A stretch of 64,000 nt of DNA, taken from assembly GCA_029204225.1 (NCBI GenBank), contig CM055111.1, forward strand, positions 18,554,668 through 18,618,667, read 5' to 3'. Each line of letters starts with the position of its first letter. Positions within the stretch are counted from its first letter, which is position 1. The notes under the pieces were generated by a model. It searched no databases. It was given only the letters and a program-made list of their open reading frames with translations, and was not told the DNA's origin. The stretch is from Diphasiastrum complanatum. Its lineage: Eukaryota; Streptophyta; Lycopodiopsida; Lycopodiales; Lycopodiaceae. The translations under genes and the position numbers were made by a program. This document shows, one piece after another, positions 54,364 through 64,000 of the stretch.

Positions 54364-56405
54364 TATGGATCAATTTATCCTGAAGATCCAGATATCAATT
54401 TATGTCTAGATTTTAAGTCCGTTAGTAATCTTCTCAAATTTGTATGTGAAGGAAACAATGGATTACTTGAATGCATGACATTGGCTTGCATGATGCAAAT
54501 TGTTGAGTCTCAATCAACATTTGCAGTGTGCTAATGAACAATTGCAATATTATGTGCAACACTCTAGTAATGAAAACATTGCACTCAAGCATGTTATATC
54601 GGAGTTGAATACTACAATAACAAGTCTTCAGAGATCAAAAACCAAGATATGTCAGAATCATTGGAGAAGTTGCGATCCAAAAGTTTAAAATCAATTGTTG
54701 ATGTGGAAATGATCAAGAAAGATAGTGATGAAAAAGAAACGAAAAAGAGTAACGAAGAGGAACATTGATGGTTTATCTTTACATAGCGACAATCAGAAGA
54801 AAAGAATTCGGACATTCAAGTATGTTAGATTATAAATTTTTTACTTCATTTGTATATTTTTATTTATTGTTGACTAAACATCATATGTCTTTGATATGTG
54901 TGTTGCGGATCATGCTTGGTTGCAAAGGACTATTTCAAAAATCGATCATGCATTGGAGAATCTTTAAGTCATGTTCTCCCAAGAAAGTCAACAAGAGCAA
55001 TGATGGAAAATGATTGATTCAAAAAATGGAAAATAAAATTACACAGATAGTTTTGAGTAAGAATCAAACTTATTTGGATGCAAATGTGATACAAGGTGCA
55101 CGTGATCAAGCTGGAATTAGCAAAATGGTTATTCTACATTTTTCAGAATAATTCAAGAAGCATTCGCTCAAGTGGAAATTAAGAAAACATATCTTCCTCG
55201 TCCATAGCGAGTAACATTAGCAAGAAATTATTCCAAAAAGGGAATGTTCAAGGTTGTTGGCCAACCATGTCATATAAATGATTTATACAAATTTGAAAGT
55301 GGTGAACTTAAATACAACGATTGCAACAATATCTTCCTTGATGTCGAAAATGTCTTAAAATACATTATTTGATTCTATGAACTACATGACATCAAACAAA
55401 TGGAAAGTTGATTATTGTGATGAAACTAGACAAATCTGGATTCATCAAAGGTCAAAAGCTGGAACGGGCGAGTGTCACTTTGATGAACAAAATATCATAT
55501 ACCAATGATAGCACATTTAGTGTTCAATCAGAAAATCACATATGGTGGATAGTTGCATTCTAGGTACATTTGACATATTTCTATTCAATTTGTTTAGGTA
55601 CACTTCTATTTTTGAATACATGATTAATGCAGCATACATTACTCGCTTTTCTATAGGTTTTGAAAGAGGATCATAAAGTTCTCTCATGGACATTTTCGCG
55701 TACAAATTATGGCAAAATTATAAAGGGACATTTGGAGGGTCAGAAACTTACAGTGAAAAATCATGGATGTTTTCAAATCCAATGGCATCTTGCAAGTTAT
55801 TTAAAAACACTAAAATGTATGTATAATGTCTCTCATGGGGCCACATCAAAGCATCTTTGTATTTAGTGCGTGAGGAATTGCTACGATATGAACATTGGCC
55901 CAACAAGAGAAGTAGAAGATCCAAATCTGAAAGGTGTTTTGCCAATTCCACTAAAATATGTTCATATATGCACATTGCATGCTAAGGTACATGTGATTGA
56001 GAGACTTATTAATCTTCACATTCTATTTGCTTGGAATATAAAACCAGAGTCCCTGTCTAAATCAGCTATCAAAAAGTTGGAAGAAGTTCTTTGAAAAACA
56101 TGACTACATAAGAGAAATGTCACAATTGAAAAAAGTGAGAAATTGTCTGGAAAGTCAGGAAATGTTCCTAATAAGCCATCAATTGGAGGTGCTAAAGCAA
56201 GGATATTCGTATCCAATCACACTTGCAAAGAATCCAGTATCACTTATGGTATTTGGAAAGATATTGTTTCAGTAACACAAGAGAATAGGAGAAGTACTTG
56301 AATGCAAAAAGCACAAGTGTGGAAGAACTTTGACACGCTCATTGGTGTTATCAGAAATGAAAACTAATCATCAGAAGATATTAGTAATTTGCAAAAGCAT
56401 TGCAC
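54364..56405 (+). pseudogene. DDE-like transposon protein, unusual family, decayed
   Basis: Patches in shifting frames on plus: a coiled-coil-like N part (54530-54780), EAFAQVEIKKTYLPRP and MFKVVGQPCHINDLYKFESG (about 55160-55310), SGFIKGQKLERASVTLMNK (about 55440), then 55650-56090 with FQIQWHLASYLKTLKCM, SHGATSKHLCI…C and GVLPIPLKYVHICTLHAKVH, then a charged end to 56400. The pattern W-H-L-x-x-D/Y-L-K, H-G-A, C-x-x-C, P-I-P-L, L-H is what I recall from a group of DDE/RNase H-fold transposon proteins found in protists, animals and early plants. Catalytic residues cannot be assigned. The name is tentative. Confidence 0.4.
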
Positions 56406-56409
56406 CACA

Positions 56410-57098
56410 TGTGAAAAAATTCGAACACTGGCAAATTTAGCCATGTAGCATATTGTACATTTTTGTCTGTAATTGGATTCCACACATGTATGGCCAAAGT
56501 GCCACATGGAAATCTACTCCTAAAGTAGGCTAGCTCGAGTCAAAATAAGTGGTTGTGTATATTTGGTAGATATTCCTACTTTATATGATCTAGACCTTGA
56601 TTTATGATGAGATTCTGACCAACTAGCTATCTACCAAGCGTGACTCCAGGAAATAGACTAGGGTTTCATTTTAGGGCAAAAAGGTTGAGTTAACTTCCTT
56701 ATTACATGCTGGAAATTCACCTAACTTTACAAAGGAAGTGAGTTTTGGTATGTATTCCATTTATTCATAGTGAGAAGATAGATTAATTTTGGAGCACATT
56801 GGCAATCTCGGATTTGCTCTCTATGTACATTGTTTTCCTTTGATCCAAATGACACCAACACTTAGTACACTTCAAACACTGTCTACAGGCCGTACAACAG
56901 GCTACTCTTCACACATGTGGGCTCAGATCTATGTTCTTGATCTTTGATTTGATTATCAATGCTTGTTATTTGTCAAATTGCCAGTCTAGATCAAGATTTT
57001 GTTGACTAGTTTTTTGATAGATTGTTAGGCAAGTATATAATTACTCTTGTGGATCTTTGAAGACCCATTTATGGTCCAAAAAGTACTGTACTTTCACA
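56410..57098 (+). repeat. LTR D, 5' LTR of copia family D
   Basis: 689 bases from TGTGAAAAAATTCG to CTTTCACA, directly before the primer-binding site. Same TGTGAAA…TTTCACA ends as element K. Confidence 0.88.
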
Positions 57099-57110
57099 TG
57101 GTATCAGATC
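57099..57110 (+). other. Primer-binding site of copia D, variant
   Basis: TGGTATCAGATC; the last two bases differ from TGGTATCAGAGC. Confidence 0.8.
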
Positions 57111-57717
57111 CAAGTACAAGGGCTTGAATCATTGATCAAATCGAATCCATTTTTAGCAAGTATTGGTGCTAAAAACTAGGCGAGCTAGAAGCTAAGGTTT
57201 GGTGAGAGGATTTGATTCCAAACTTTGTACGGTTCAAAATCCATATTGTTCACACGTGTGAGCATCTCTGAACTTGCAATTAATGTATGATATTCATTTG
57301 ATCATTAAAAATTCAATTTGAGAGATCTGGATGTGATTATTAGTGGAAATCCTAGAATAAACTACCAAGTTTGAGTGCCATTGATTAGATTTGAATTTGA
57401 TTCATGAAATCTAAATAATCAAGGCTGAAATCAAGTCCTATTAAAGTCACTTACAGGTCTTGAAAGTACATCAAGAGGTGTGAGGGAGATTAAGTCATTT
57501 CTGTCCCAAAATAGCCAAGATTGGCAAGATTTGTTTGAAAGTAGATTTCACATCATCTTATCTTCATTTCAACTTCATGAGGGAGTGACAGAACTGAGAT
57601 TATAAGTCCATTTGTTGGATTAGAAACTTAATTTGAGTGAAACACTACAAGCGTGAGACCTTTGTGAGTTTCAAAGTTAATCAAATCTATTTCTTGTGTG
57701 TAGAATTCACTAGTAAG

Positions 57718-58213
57718 ATGGGATCTATTGGAGCATACCTTCTAGAAGCTAGTGAGAGATTGAATTCTACTAATTATGCTATTTTGAAGGTTAGGATGGA
57801 GTCACTAATGGTGCTCCAAGACTTTATGAGTTCTTGATTGAGGATGAAGATGAACCTCTAGGTGCACAGGAGTTAGTGAGATACAAAAAGAGATTTAGGC
57901 TTGCACTTCATTGTGTGAGGATGAATTTGAGCAACGAGCTTTTGAGAGAACAATCATCATGTACAAGTGCTAAAGAGGCTTGGAACTATTTAAAATCAAT
58001 CTATGAATCTAGCAACACTTCTAGAGTACTTATGCTTAGAAATCAAATTTTGCAAAGCATTAAGAGAAGTGAGGAGAGTGCACCTGATTATGTGCTTAGA
58101 ATCAAGTCTCTGAACAGGGAGTTGGCTTCCATTGGAGAGAATATTCAATATGGAGAGCTTGTATAGACTGTTCTTAATGGTCTAGGAAATGATTTTTCAA
58201 ATTTGGTCCAAAG
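57718..58213 (+). pseudogene. Copia D gag, 3'-truncated
   Basis: ATG at 57718: MGSIGAYLLEASERLNSTNY, then VRMESLMV with a frameshift near 57812, then RLALHCVRMNLSNELLREQ, EAWNYLKSIYESSNTSRVLM, APDYVLRIKSLNRELAS. It parallels the element K gag block by block. TAG at 58165 (GELV*TVLNGL) is again at a likely CAG. The end at 58213 meets an inverted, truncated LTR of the same family. The 57111-57717 leader between LTR and gag has no gene. Confidence 0.88.
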
Positions 58214-58814
58214 CTAGTCAACAAAATCTTGATCTAGATTGGCAATTTGATAAATAACAAGCATTGATAATCAAATCAAAGATCAAGAACATAGATCCGA
58301 GCCCACATGTCTGAAGAGAAGCCTGTTGTATGGCCTGTAGACAATGTTTGAAGTGTACTAAGTATTGGTTTCATTTGGAGCAAAGAAAAAAAAATGCACA
58401 TAGAGAGCAAATCTGAAATTGCCAATGTGCTCCAAAAATAATCTATCTTCTCATTATGGAGAGATGGAATACATAGCAAAACTCACTTCCTTTGTAAAGT
58501 TAGGTGAATTTCTAGCATGTAATAAGGAGGTTATCTCAACCTTCTTGCCCTAAAATGAAACCCTCACCTATTTCCTAGAGTCATGCTTGATAGATAGCTA
58601 GCTGGTCAAAATCTCATCATAAATCAAGGTCTAGATCCTATAAAGTAGGGATCTCTACTAAATAGACACAACCACTTCTTTTGACTCGAGCTAACCTACT
58701 TTAGGAGTAGATTGCCACATGGCACTTTGGCCATACATGTGTGGAATCCAATTACAGACAAAAATGTACAATATGCTACATGGCTACATTTGCAAAAGTT
58801 GGCAATTTTTCACA
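58214..58814 (-). repeat. LTR E (same family as D), 3' LTR, truncated
   Basis: On minus it starts TGTGAAAAATTGCC at 58814 and follows the RNase H end of copia E. It stops near 58214 at GTTGACTAG, about 90 bases short of the full LTR, and joins the gag of copia D head-on. Confidence 0.85.
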
Positions 58815-58829
58815 CTCCTAATGCTTTTA

Positions 58830-59930
58830 TCAATCACTCAAATTGAAGATCTAAGCTTGACAAATGAATCTTTAGGTAAATATTTAGTAAACAAATCAGC
58901 CAAGCAACTTGATGATGGCACATGTTGGAGCTTGATCTCTTTGGCTTGCACTTTCTCCCTCACAAAATAATGAGCAATCTCGATGTGCTTGCTCCTTGCA
59001 TGGAATGTAGGATTAGTGGCAAGTGATTGGGCTGATTGGTTGTCACACTAGATGATTGGGATCTCCTCCTCAATGAAATGTAGCTCCACCAATAGCCTTT
59101 TGAGCCACAAGACCTCCTTGCATGTTGATGTCAAGGCCTTGTATTTGGATTCTGTGGAAGATAAGGAGACTGTATCTTGTTTTTTGAAAATCACTATAGG
59201 CTCTTAAGCCAATATTAGTCCCTCTATACAATATTCCAAAATTTGTAGTAGATGAGATATATCTAAGACCGCTTTTGGCCATCTTCCAACGTGAAACTAA
59301 AGGACTTTGCATGAATTGACTTAACTTTCCAACACTGTAACTAAGATCAGGTGCAATTATAGTCAAATATATGAAGGAGCCTATAAGGCTTCTATACAAA
59401 GTGATGTCCTCAAAGGATGCTTCATCACCATCAATAGATGCTTTTACATGTTGCTCCATTGGAGTCTCAATGCCTTTACAGTTCTTTATTCCAAATCTAT
59501 CTAGGATGGATGTAGCATACTTAGATTGACAAATGAAGCTATAATCACATCCTCTAATAACTTATATTCCTAGAATGAAGCTTAATAGGCCGAGATCTAC
59601 CATTTTAAACTTTTTTGACAAAGTAATTTTTACATCTCTAATTCCATCTAGATCATTACCACTCAAAATAATGTCATCTTCATACAATACAAGAATAATG
59701 ATCTTATCGTCATGAACTCTTATATACAATGATGGATCATATGCACTCAATACAAAATTGATGGACATGAGAAAAGAGTTTAGCCTAGAGGACCATGCTC
59801 TAGGTGCTTGCTTGAGCCCATAAAAGCTCTTCTTCAAAACACACCTTTCCTTCATGCTTTTCCTTGATGAAGCCCTCGCGTTGCCTCATGTAGATCTCCT
59901 CCTCCAAATAATGTAAGCTAAATAAAGGGC
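58830..59930 (-). pseudogene. Copia E: RT and RNase H
   Basis: On minus: LEEEIYMRQREGFI, KSFYGLKQAPRAWSSRLNSF, then ILVLYEDDIILSG (catalytic YVDD reads YEDD) and DLGLLSFILGI; then MEQHVKASIDGDEASFEDI, RSLIGSFIYLTIIAPDLSYS, KLSQFMQSPLVSRWKMAKS and RNase H GLRAYSDFQ, plus a degraded end with the HIEIAHYFV-type region (58960-59010) to 58830. Several stops and a frameshift. Upstream of LEEEIYM the sequence is the cassette, not RT. Confidence 0.88.
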
Positions 59931-59939
59931 CATTGAAGA

Positions 59940-60510
59940 TGATCTTTTTGTTGTATTTCCAAGGACATAACCCAATATTTTAATGGCTAGATCCCTCTTA
60001 ACAAAAACAATTTTGAATGGTCCTCTTGAGTAATTATGGCCTCCTAAGCAAATAGATAAGGCCTTAATTGCCATTATAACAGTGGCAAAAAATGGACTAT
60101 AACTTGAATAATATATACAAATTTTACTATTTACAGAACTTTTCAAGTGATGGGTGAGCGACGATTCCTTTTGCCCAACAGCTGATCCTTCGTGAAGTCC
60201 TCCATGTCTCATTGTAAAGAAATCTATTTCGATCTTATTCTGCAAGGAATTCCAAATGATATATTTAGATTGAAGAAAAAAATGCTATCTCAAACTTTTA
60301 TCTCTTGTATTTTAGAAAAGTTCTACCACACAACTTTGATAGAATGATATCCATTCTAAGTATAAACCTTCTTTCTATGGTTTTATAATAGCCTTCATAA
60401 TTGATATAGAAAATAGTATCCACATTGGATGCTTCACTATTTCTTACATCAATTTTACATATCAAGATGTAACTAGAATATGAAGAACCAAATAGAATGT
60501 AAATACAATG
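59940..60510 (-). pseudogene. Third copy of the RT-replacing cassette (3' part)
   Basis: On minus, 60510-60350 aligns with 23720-23850 of element K: shared TTACATTCTA, TCTAGT..CAT, TGTAAAATTGATGTAAGAAA, AGTGAAGCATCC and ATCAATTATG. Below 60290 a further about 350 bases has no match in element K and runs into RT at LEEEIYM. It lies where the N-terminal half of RT should be. The upper end is cut against copia F at about 60510. Confidence 0.6.
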
Positions 60511-62870
60511 ATTCCTCTATATTCTTTCGTCAGATGTATTGCAGAGGTGTTATCCATCTGCAAGACCAGAGGCTCATTCCTTGTTTCGTCCAATTCGTCC
60601 AGGAACTGCCTTAGCCAAATTATCTCGTTGGCCATCTTTGCTGCTGCAATGTACTCTGCTTCACAGGATGATTGGGCCACAACGGTCTGCTTCTTGCTAA
60701 CCCAGAGAACTACTGCTCCTGATGAGACGGTGCATGCCCTTGAAACGCTTTAACAATCGTCCTTTAGGGATGCCCAGCTAGCATCACTATAGCTGAAACC
60801 TGCATCACGATAATAACACAACTCGTAATCCCTCATCAATTGAAGATATTGCAAAATTTGTTTTGCAATCTTCCAATGTGTTGAGCTTGGATTCGTGCAA
60901 AATTGGCTCATCCTGAACAGTGCCTAAGTGATGTCAGGACGTGTGTTGTCTGCAAGGTACATCAGCGAACTATCAGCTTCCTGTAAGGTGTGATCTGCAT
61001 CTGTTTTCTCTCTTCCTCAGTCTTTGAACAATCATCGTTTGTCAGCACTATTCCTGCGAGCATTGGAGTATTCGCTCCTTTGCAGTTCAGTATCCCAAAA
61101 TACTCTAGGATTTTTTGGGTGTATCTGAACTGATGAAGGTATAGCTTACCTCCCTCATAGTCCCTTTCAATTTGCAAGCCTAGGTAACACCTGGCTTCTC
61201 CCAGATCCACAATCTCGAAATATTTTGAGATGTCTGTCTTCACTTCAGCAATCAGCTGCTCACTCTTGCAAAGTATCAGAGTGTCATCCACATATACAAC
61301 CACAATGATGATCTGCCCATCTGTGACTCTGACATACACATTAGAATCAGCCAACAGTGGCTTGAATCCTAATGATTTTAGGGCTTAATCCTTCTTCTTG
61401 TACCATTGTCTGGTTGACTGTTTCAGACCGTAGATATTTCTATGCATTTTGCATGCATAAATAGGAAGTGAATTTGAGACATATCCTGGGGGTTGATCCA
61501 TGTAGACCTCTTCGTCTAATTCGCCATGCAAGAAGGTTGTCTTATCGTCCGCAATGTGGATCCTGAGGTCATAAGCTGCTGCATATGCAAATAACAGACA
61601 TAGGGATGAATGTTTGACGATAGGAGAGAAGGTTTCAGAGTAGTCTATACCGTATCTCTGAGAAAAACCTTTCGCTACCAGTCTTGTCTTGTATTTCGTT
61701 ACACTCGTCTAGTCCGTATTTGAGCTTGAAGACCCATGGCTCATGTGGTGTCGTGTGAGGAACACCAGACTTGCATGTTCTGTTCTGGATGTATGTGGTT
61801 GTAGCTACTGCTTCAGCTCATAGTGCCCTTGGAGATTTCGAGTAGGCCATCATGCATCTGGCTGCTTCCATTAGGATCCTGTTCTTTCGATCAACAACAC
61901 CATTGTGCTGCAATGTGTAGGCTGCAGTTCTTTTGTGAATGATGCCACAATCATTTCAAAAGTCAGTGAAGCGATTGGAGATGTATTCGCCACCTCCATC
62001 TATTCTGATCTGCTTTACTTTGCTGCCTGTGCATCTTTCTGCCCAATTCACATATTCTGTGAATTTATCAAGTGTTTCAGATTTATTCTGAATGAAATAC
62101 ACTATGGAAAATATGCTATAATCATCAATGAAGGTTATGTAATACTTTGAATCTCCTACTGAGACCACTCTGAATGATTTGCAGATGTCAGAGTGTACTA
62201 GCTCCATAATCTTTGTCATTCTGTAGGAGTCTTTGATGAATGGTGTGCATGACATCTTGCCTTCAAGCACGCATCACAGGTGGTTGAACTGGTTGCATTC
62301 GAGATGCTTAACCCTGTTATTGTTCCATTATGGCTTGCTTGCTAAAGTGCCATTGAGTTCATGTGGTAGAGTCTTCTGTGCCACAAAGTGTCTGGCGAGT
62401 CGTCATGAGTCTGATGCACCTGATCTACAGGTAGGCGCACATACAGATGATATAGGTTCCCTTTCCTTCTACCTTGAGCGATGAGAGTACTGGTACTGGC
62501 ATCAATCACGTTGCATGCTTCGTCAGAAAATGTCACACGCATCCCTGCATCTGCTATTCTTGCTACAGAGAGCAAGTCTTGTTGCAGAGTAGGCATGAAC
62601 AGAACGCCTTCAAGTCGTCTGTCTCTGCCATTTGTGTTGAGCCACAGTGAACCAATATCGTTCACTTGATGTCTAGATCCATCTCCAAGAGCTATGAATC
62701 TTGAGGGATCTGCACTTCTGAAATCATACATGATTCATGTCACGAAGTGTGAGGTGGCTCCTGAATCTAGGATCACCTCATGTGTGTCATATGTTGATGC
62801 TGTACACATGTCTTCTATTGACAGATCCCCTGATCCAGAGGATCTGTTGATTTTTTAAAATTAATTCTTT
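60511..62870 (-). pseudogene. Ty1/copia F pol: protease to RNase H
   Basis: On minus: protease EVILDSGATSHFVT (DSG intact), GVLFMPTLQQDLLSVARIAD, WHRRLYHMNSMAL (zinc finger region), ELVHSDICKSFRVVSVGDSK, FIDDYSIFSIVYFIQNKSE, IDGGGEYISNRF (the catalytic D-to-E spacing is visible), RT EVYMDQPPGYVSN, MHRNIYGLKQSTRQWYKK, VVVYVDDTLILCKSEQLI (YVDD), DLGEARCYLGLQIERDYEGG, NTPMLAG, RNase H SSCEAEYIAAAKMANEIIWL and LQMDNTSAIHLTKE. It is cut at 60511, before the RNase H end. Several stops. Gag remains weakly to about 62990. Confidence 0.92.
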
Positions 62871-63165
62871 CTTACTTTTGCCTATCAGCAGATACGGTGG
62901 GTTCTTCTTGAGATTATCTTTCTTGTTTAAAGACCCAGATTAGGCAAAAGGAAATAGATTCTCATTGTAGTATATTTTGTCCTGCATGTCAGAGGACAAC
63001 TCAGGGTCGTCTCTCTTGAACGCACTTACATTCATACATAGATGCAAGCCAAGAATGTTCATTCACAAATCAACATACAACCCAAATGAACATTCTGTAG
63101 ATTCTACAGCTACCTACTCTGAAAATGAATTGAATCAGATCCTACACATCTTTACTTGCATAAAT

Positions 63166-63847
63166 TGACAAAACAAGAAACAAGAATTAATCTATAGCAT
63201 TTTAGAATTCCAAGAATCAAGAAACCAACCAGCCTTTTGATTCTTGAACATCCCAAGAACATCAAGAACTGGATTGTAAAGAAATATGCAAGAACTACAC
63301 CACAAATCCAGTCTATTTAGTTTACCTGAATGCTGGTTCCTACATTAATCCACAAACAAGAAAAGAAACTAATCCACTCTAGGAAAGCATCAAATCTAAT
63401 CCACTCTATAGTCCACAACCACACACAAAAGGAGGAAAGGGCAAGATCATAAATGCATCACTCAAGAAACAAACATGATCAAGAAGCTCAATAGATGCAC
63501 CAAACTCGTGAAGGCTCTTCTCATTTCAGCATGGAGTTGATACAATTCACAAAAAGCTCCTCTTCACAAAGAGGGAGTCTCTTAAATAAGCAAGAGAGCT
63601 CCTTAGGTGGCATCCTAGTCGAATTTCCACATTTCACAATTTACAAGTGGAATAATGCTCTCCACTAGAGATCACCATCAAAAGGTGCCTCACTCTACTT
63701 TCTTTAAGAGGGGTCTACTTGCATTTAATACATTTGCCTAGAAATACTAGTCCCTACATGGTCATTCCATCTTCCAGGATTCACCATGAGGCTTACACAG
63801 TTCTTACTTGTCATTACTAACTAGTATTCCTCGGCTCTCAGTCTTCA
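63166..63847 (-). repeat. LTR G, minus orientation
   Basis: 682 bases, the inverted copy of 15301-15982, with the same TG (minus TGAAGACTGAG) and CA ends and the same TATA-like element. Differs mostly by substitutions. Confidence 0.75.
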
Positions 63848-64000
63848 TTAGTCTCGTCTTCTCAGGTGCTCTTGAGCTGCTCTGTCCAAGTATCTTGGGG
63901 ATTCGTCAGAATCAGCCAACATCATCCCACCCCTAATGTGTTGTAGGACCCACTGCAACTCATATTGAACGATGTCGCTCTGCTTTGCATTGGCATCTTC
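63848..64000 (-). pseudogene. Internal 3' coding end of element G, runs off the window
   Basis: On minus the frame reads EDANAKQSDIVQYELQWVLQ, then HIRGGMMLADSDESPRYLDR, and ends LRRRD-stop just before LTR G. It is open to the window end, unlike the copy at 15125-15300, which has a frameshift and a 23-base insertion. Family not recognised; the product is the C-terminus of an LTR-retrotransposon protein by position. Confidence 0.5.

Overview
The window is nuclear DNA from a land plant with a large, repeat-rich genome. Evidence: plant-type Ty1/copia LTR retrotransposons whose primer-binding sites match initiator tRNA-Met, a Ty3/gypsy chromovirus with a chromodomain, long GA/CT microsatellites, AT-rich spacers, and a few isolated exons with plant-like GT/AG splice signals. 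The species cannot be named from sequence. There is no operon, CRISPR array, tRNA or rRNA. Almost all coding potential belongs to decayed transposable elements.

Layout. 1-1387: an unidentified interrupted ORF (minus). 1388-8250: a composite block (degenerate TTTGAG-type repeats, copia integrase, copia family A, solo LTR H) that recurs inverted at 45.17-49.5 kb. 8250-9980: copia family B interrupted by the start of an LTR C. 9985-13750: minus-strand copia pol, then a second LTR C element. 13768-16300: one copy of an unusual cassette, LTR G, and a small acidic exon. 16.3-19.3 kb: a microsatellite and a SET-domain pseudogene. 19330-24781: the best preserved element (family K; 5452 bp, 5-bp target duplication), whose reverse transcriptase is replaced by an unrelated ORF. 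25.86-29.05 kb: Ty3 chromovirus. 29.06-33.95 kb: an old copia split by element C (3220 bp, target duplication GATGA). 34.8-37.9 kb: LINE, copia and LTR B fragments. 38-45 kb: tandem repeats, spliced gene fragments, a direct duplication and a transporter-like exon. 45.2-50.6 kb: the inverted arm. 50.8-56.4 kb: a kinase exon, LTR debris and a rare DDE-like element. 56.4-62.9 kb: copia families D, E and F. 63.17-64 kb: LTR G, inverted relative to 15.3 kb.

How it fits together. The region is a nested, heavily mutated heterochromatin-like graveyard. Many in-frame stops are TAG where the family has CAG, as expected from deamination of CHG-methylated cytosine. Host-gene content is limited to single exons (a NEK-like kinase activation loop at 51734-51783; a transporter-like exon at 43426-43752), which are either parts of genes with very long introns or captured fragments.

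The most unusual item is the cassette of about 0.8 kb that replaces the RT of element K. Two further partial copies lie in the window, one aligning over about 100 codons without an indel. This points to a lineage of non-autonomous copia elements carrying a conserved ORF I cannot identify.
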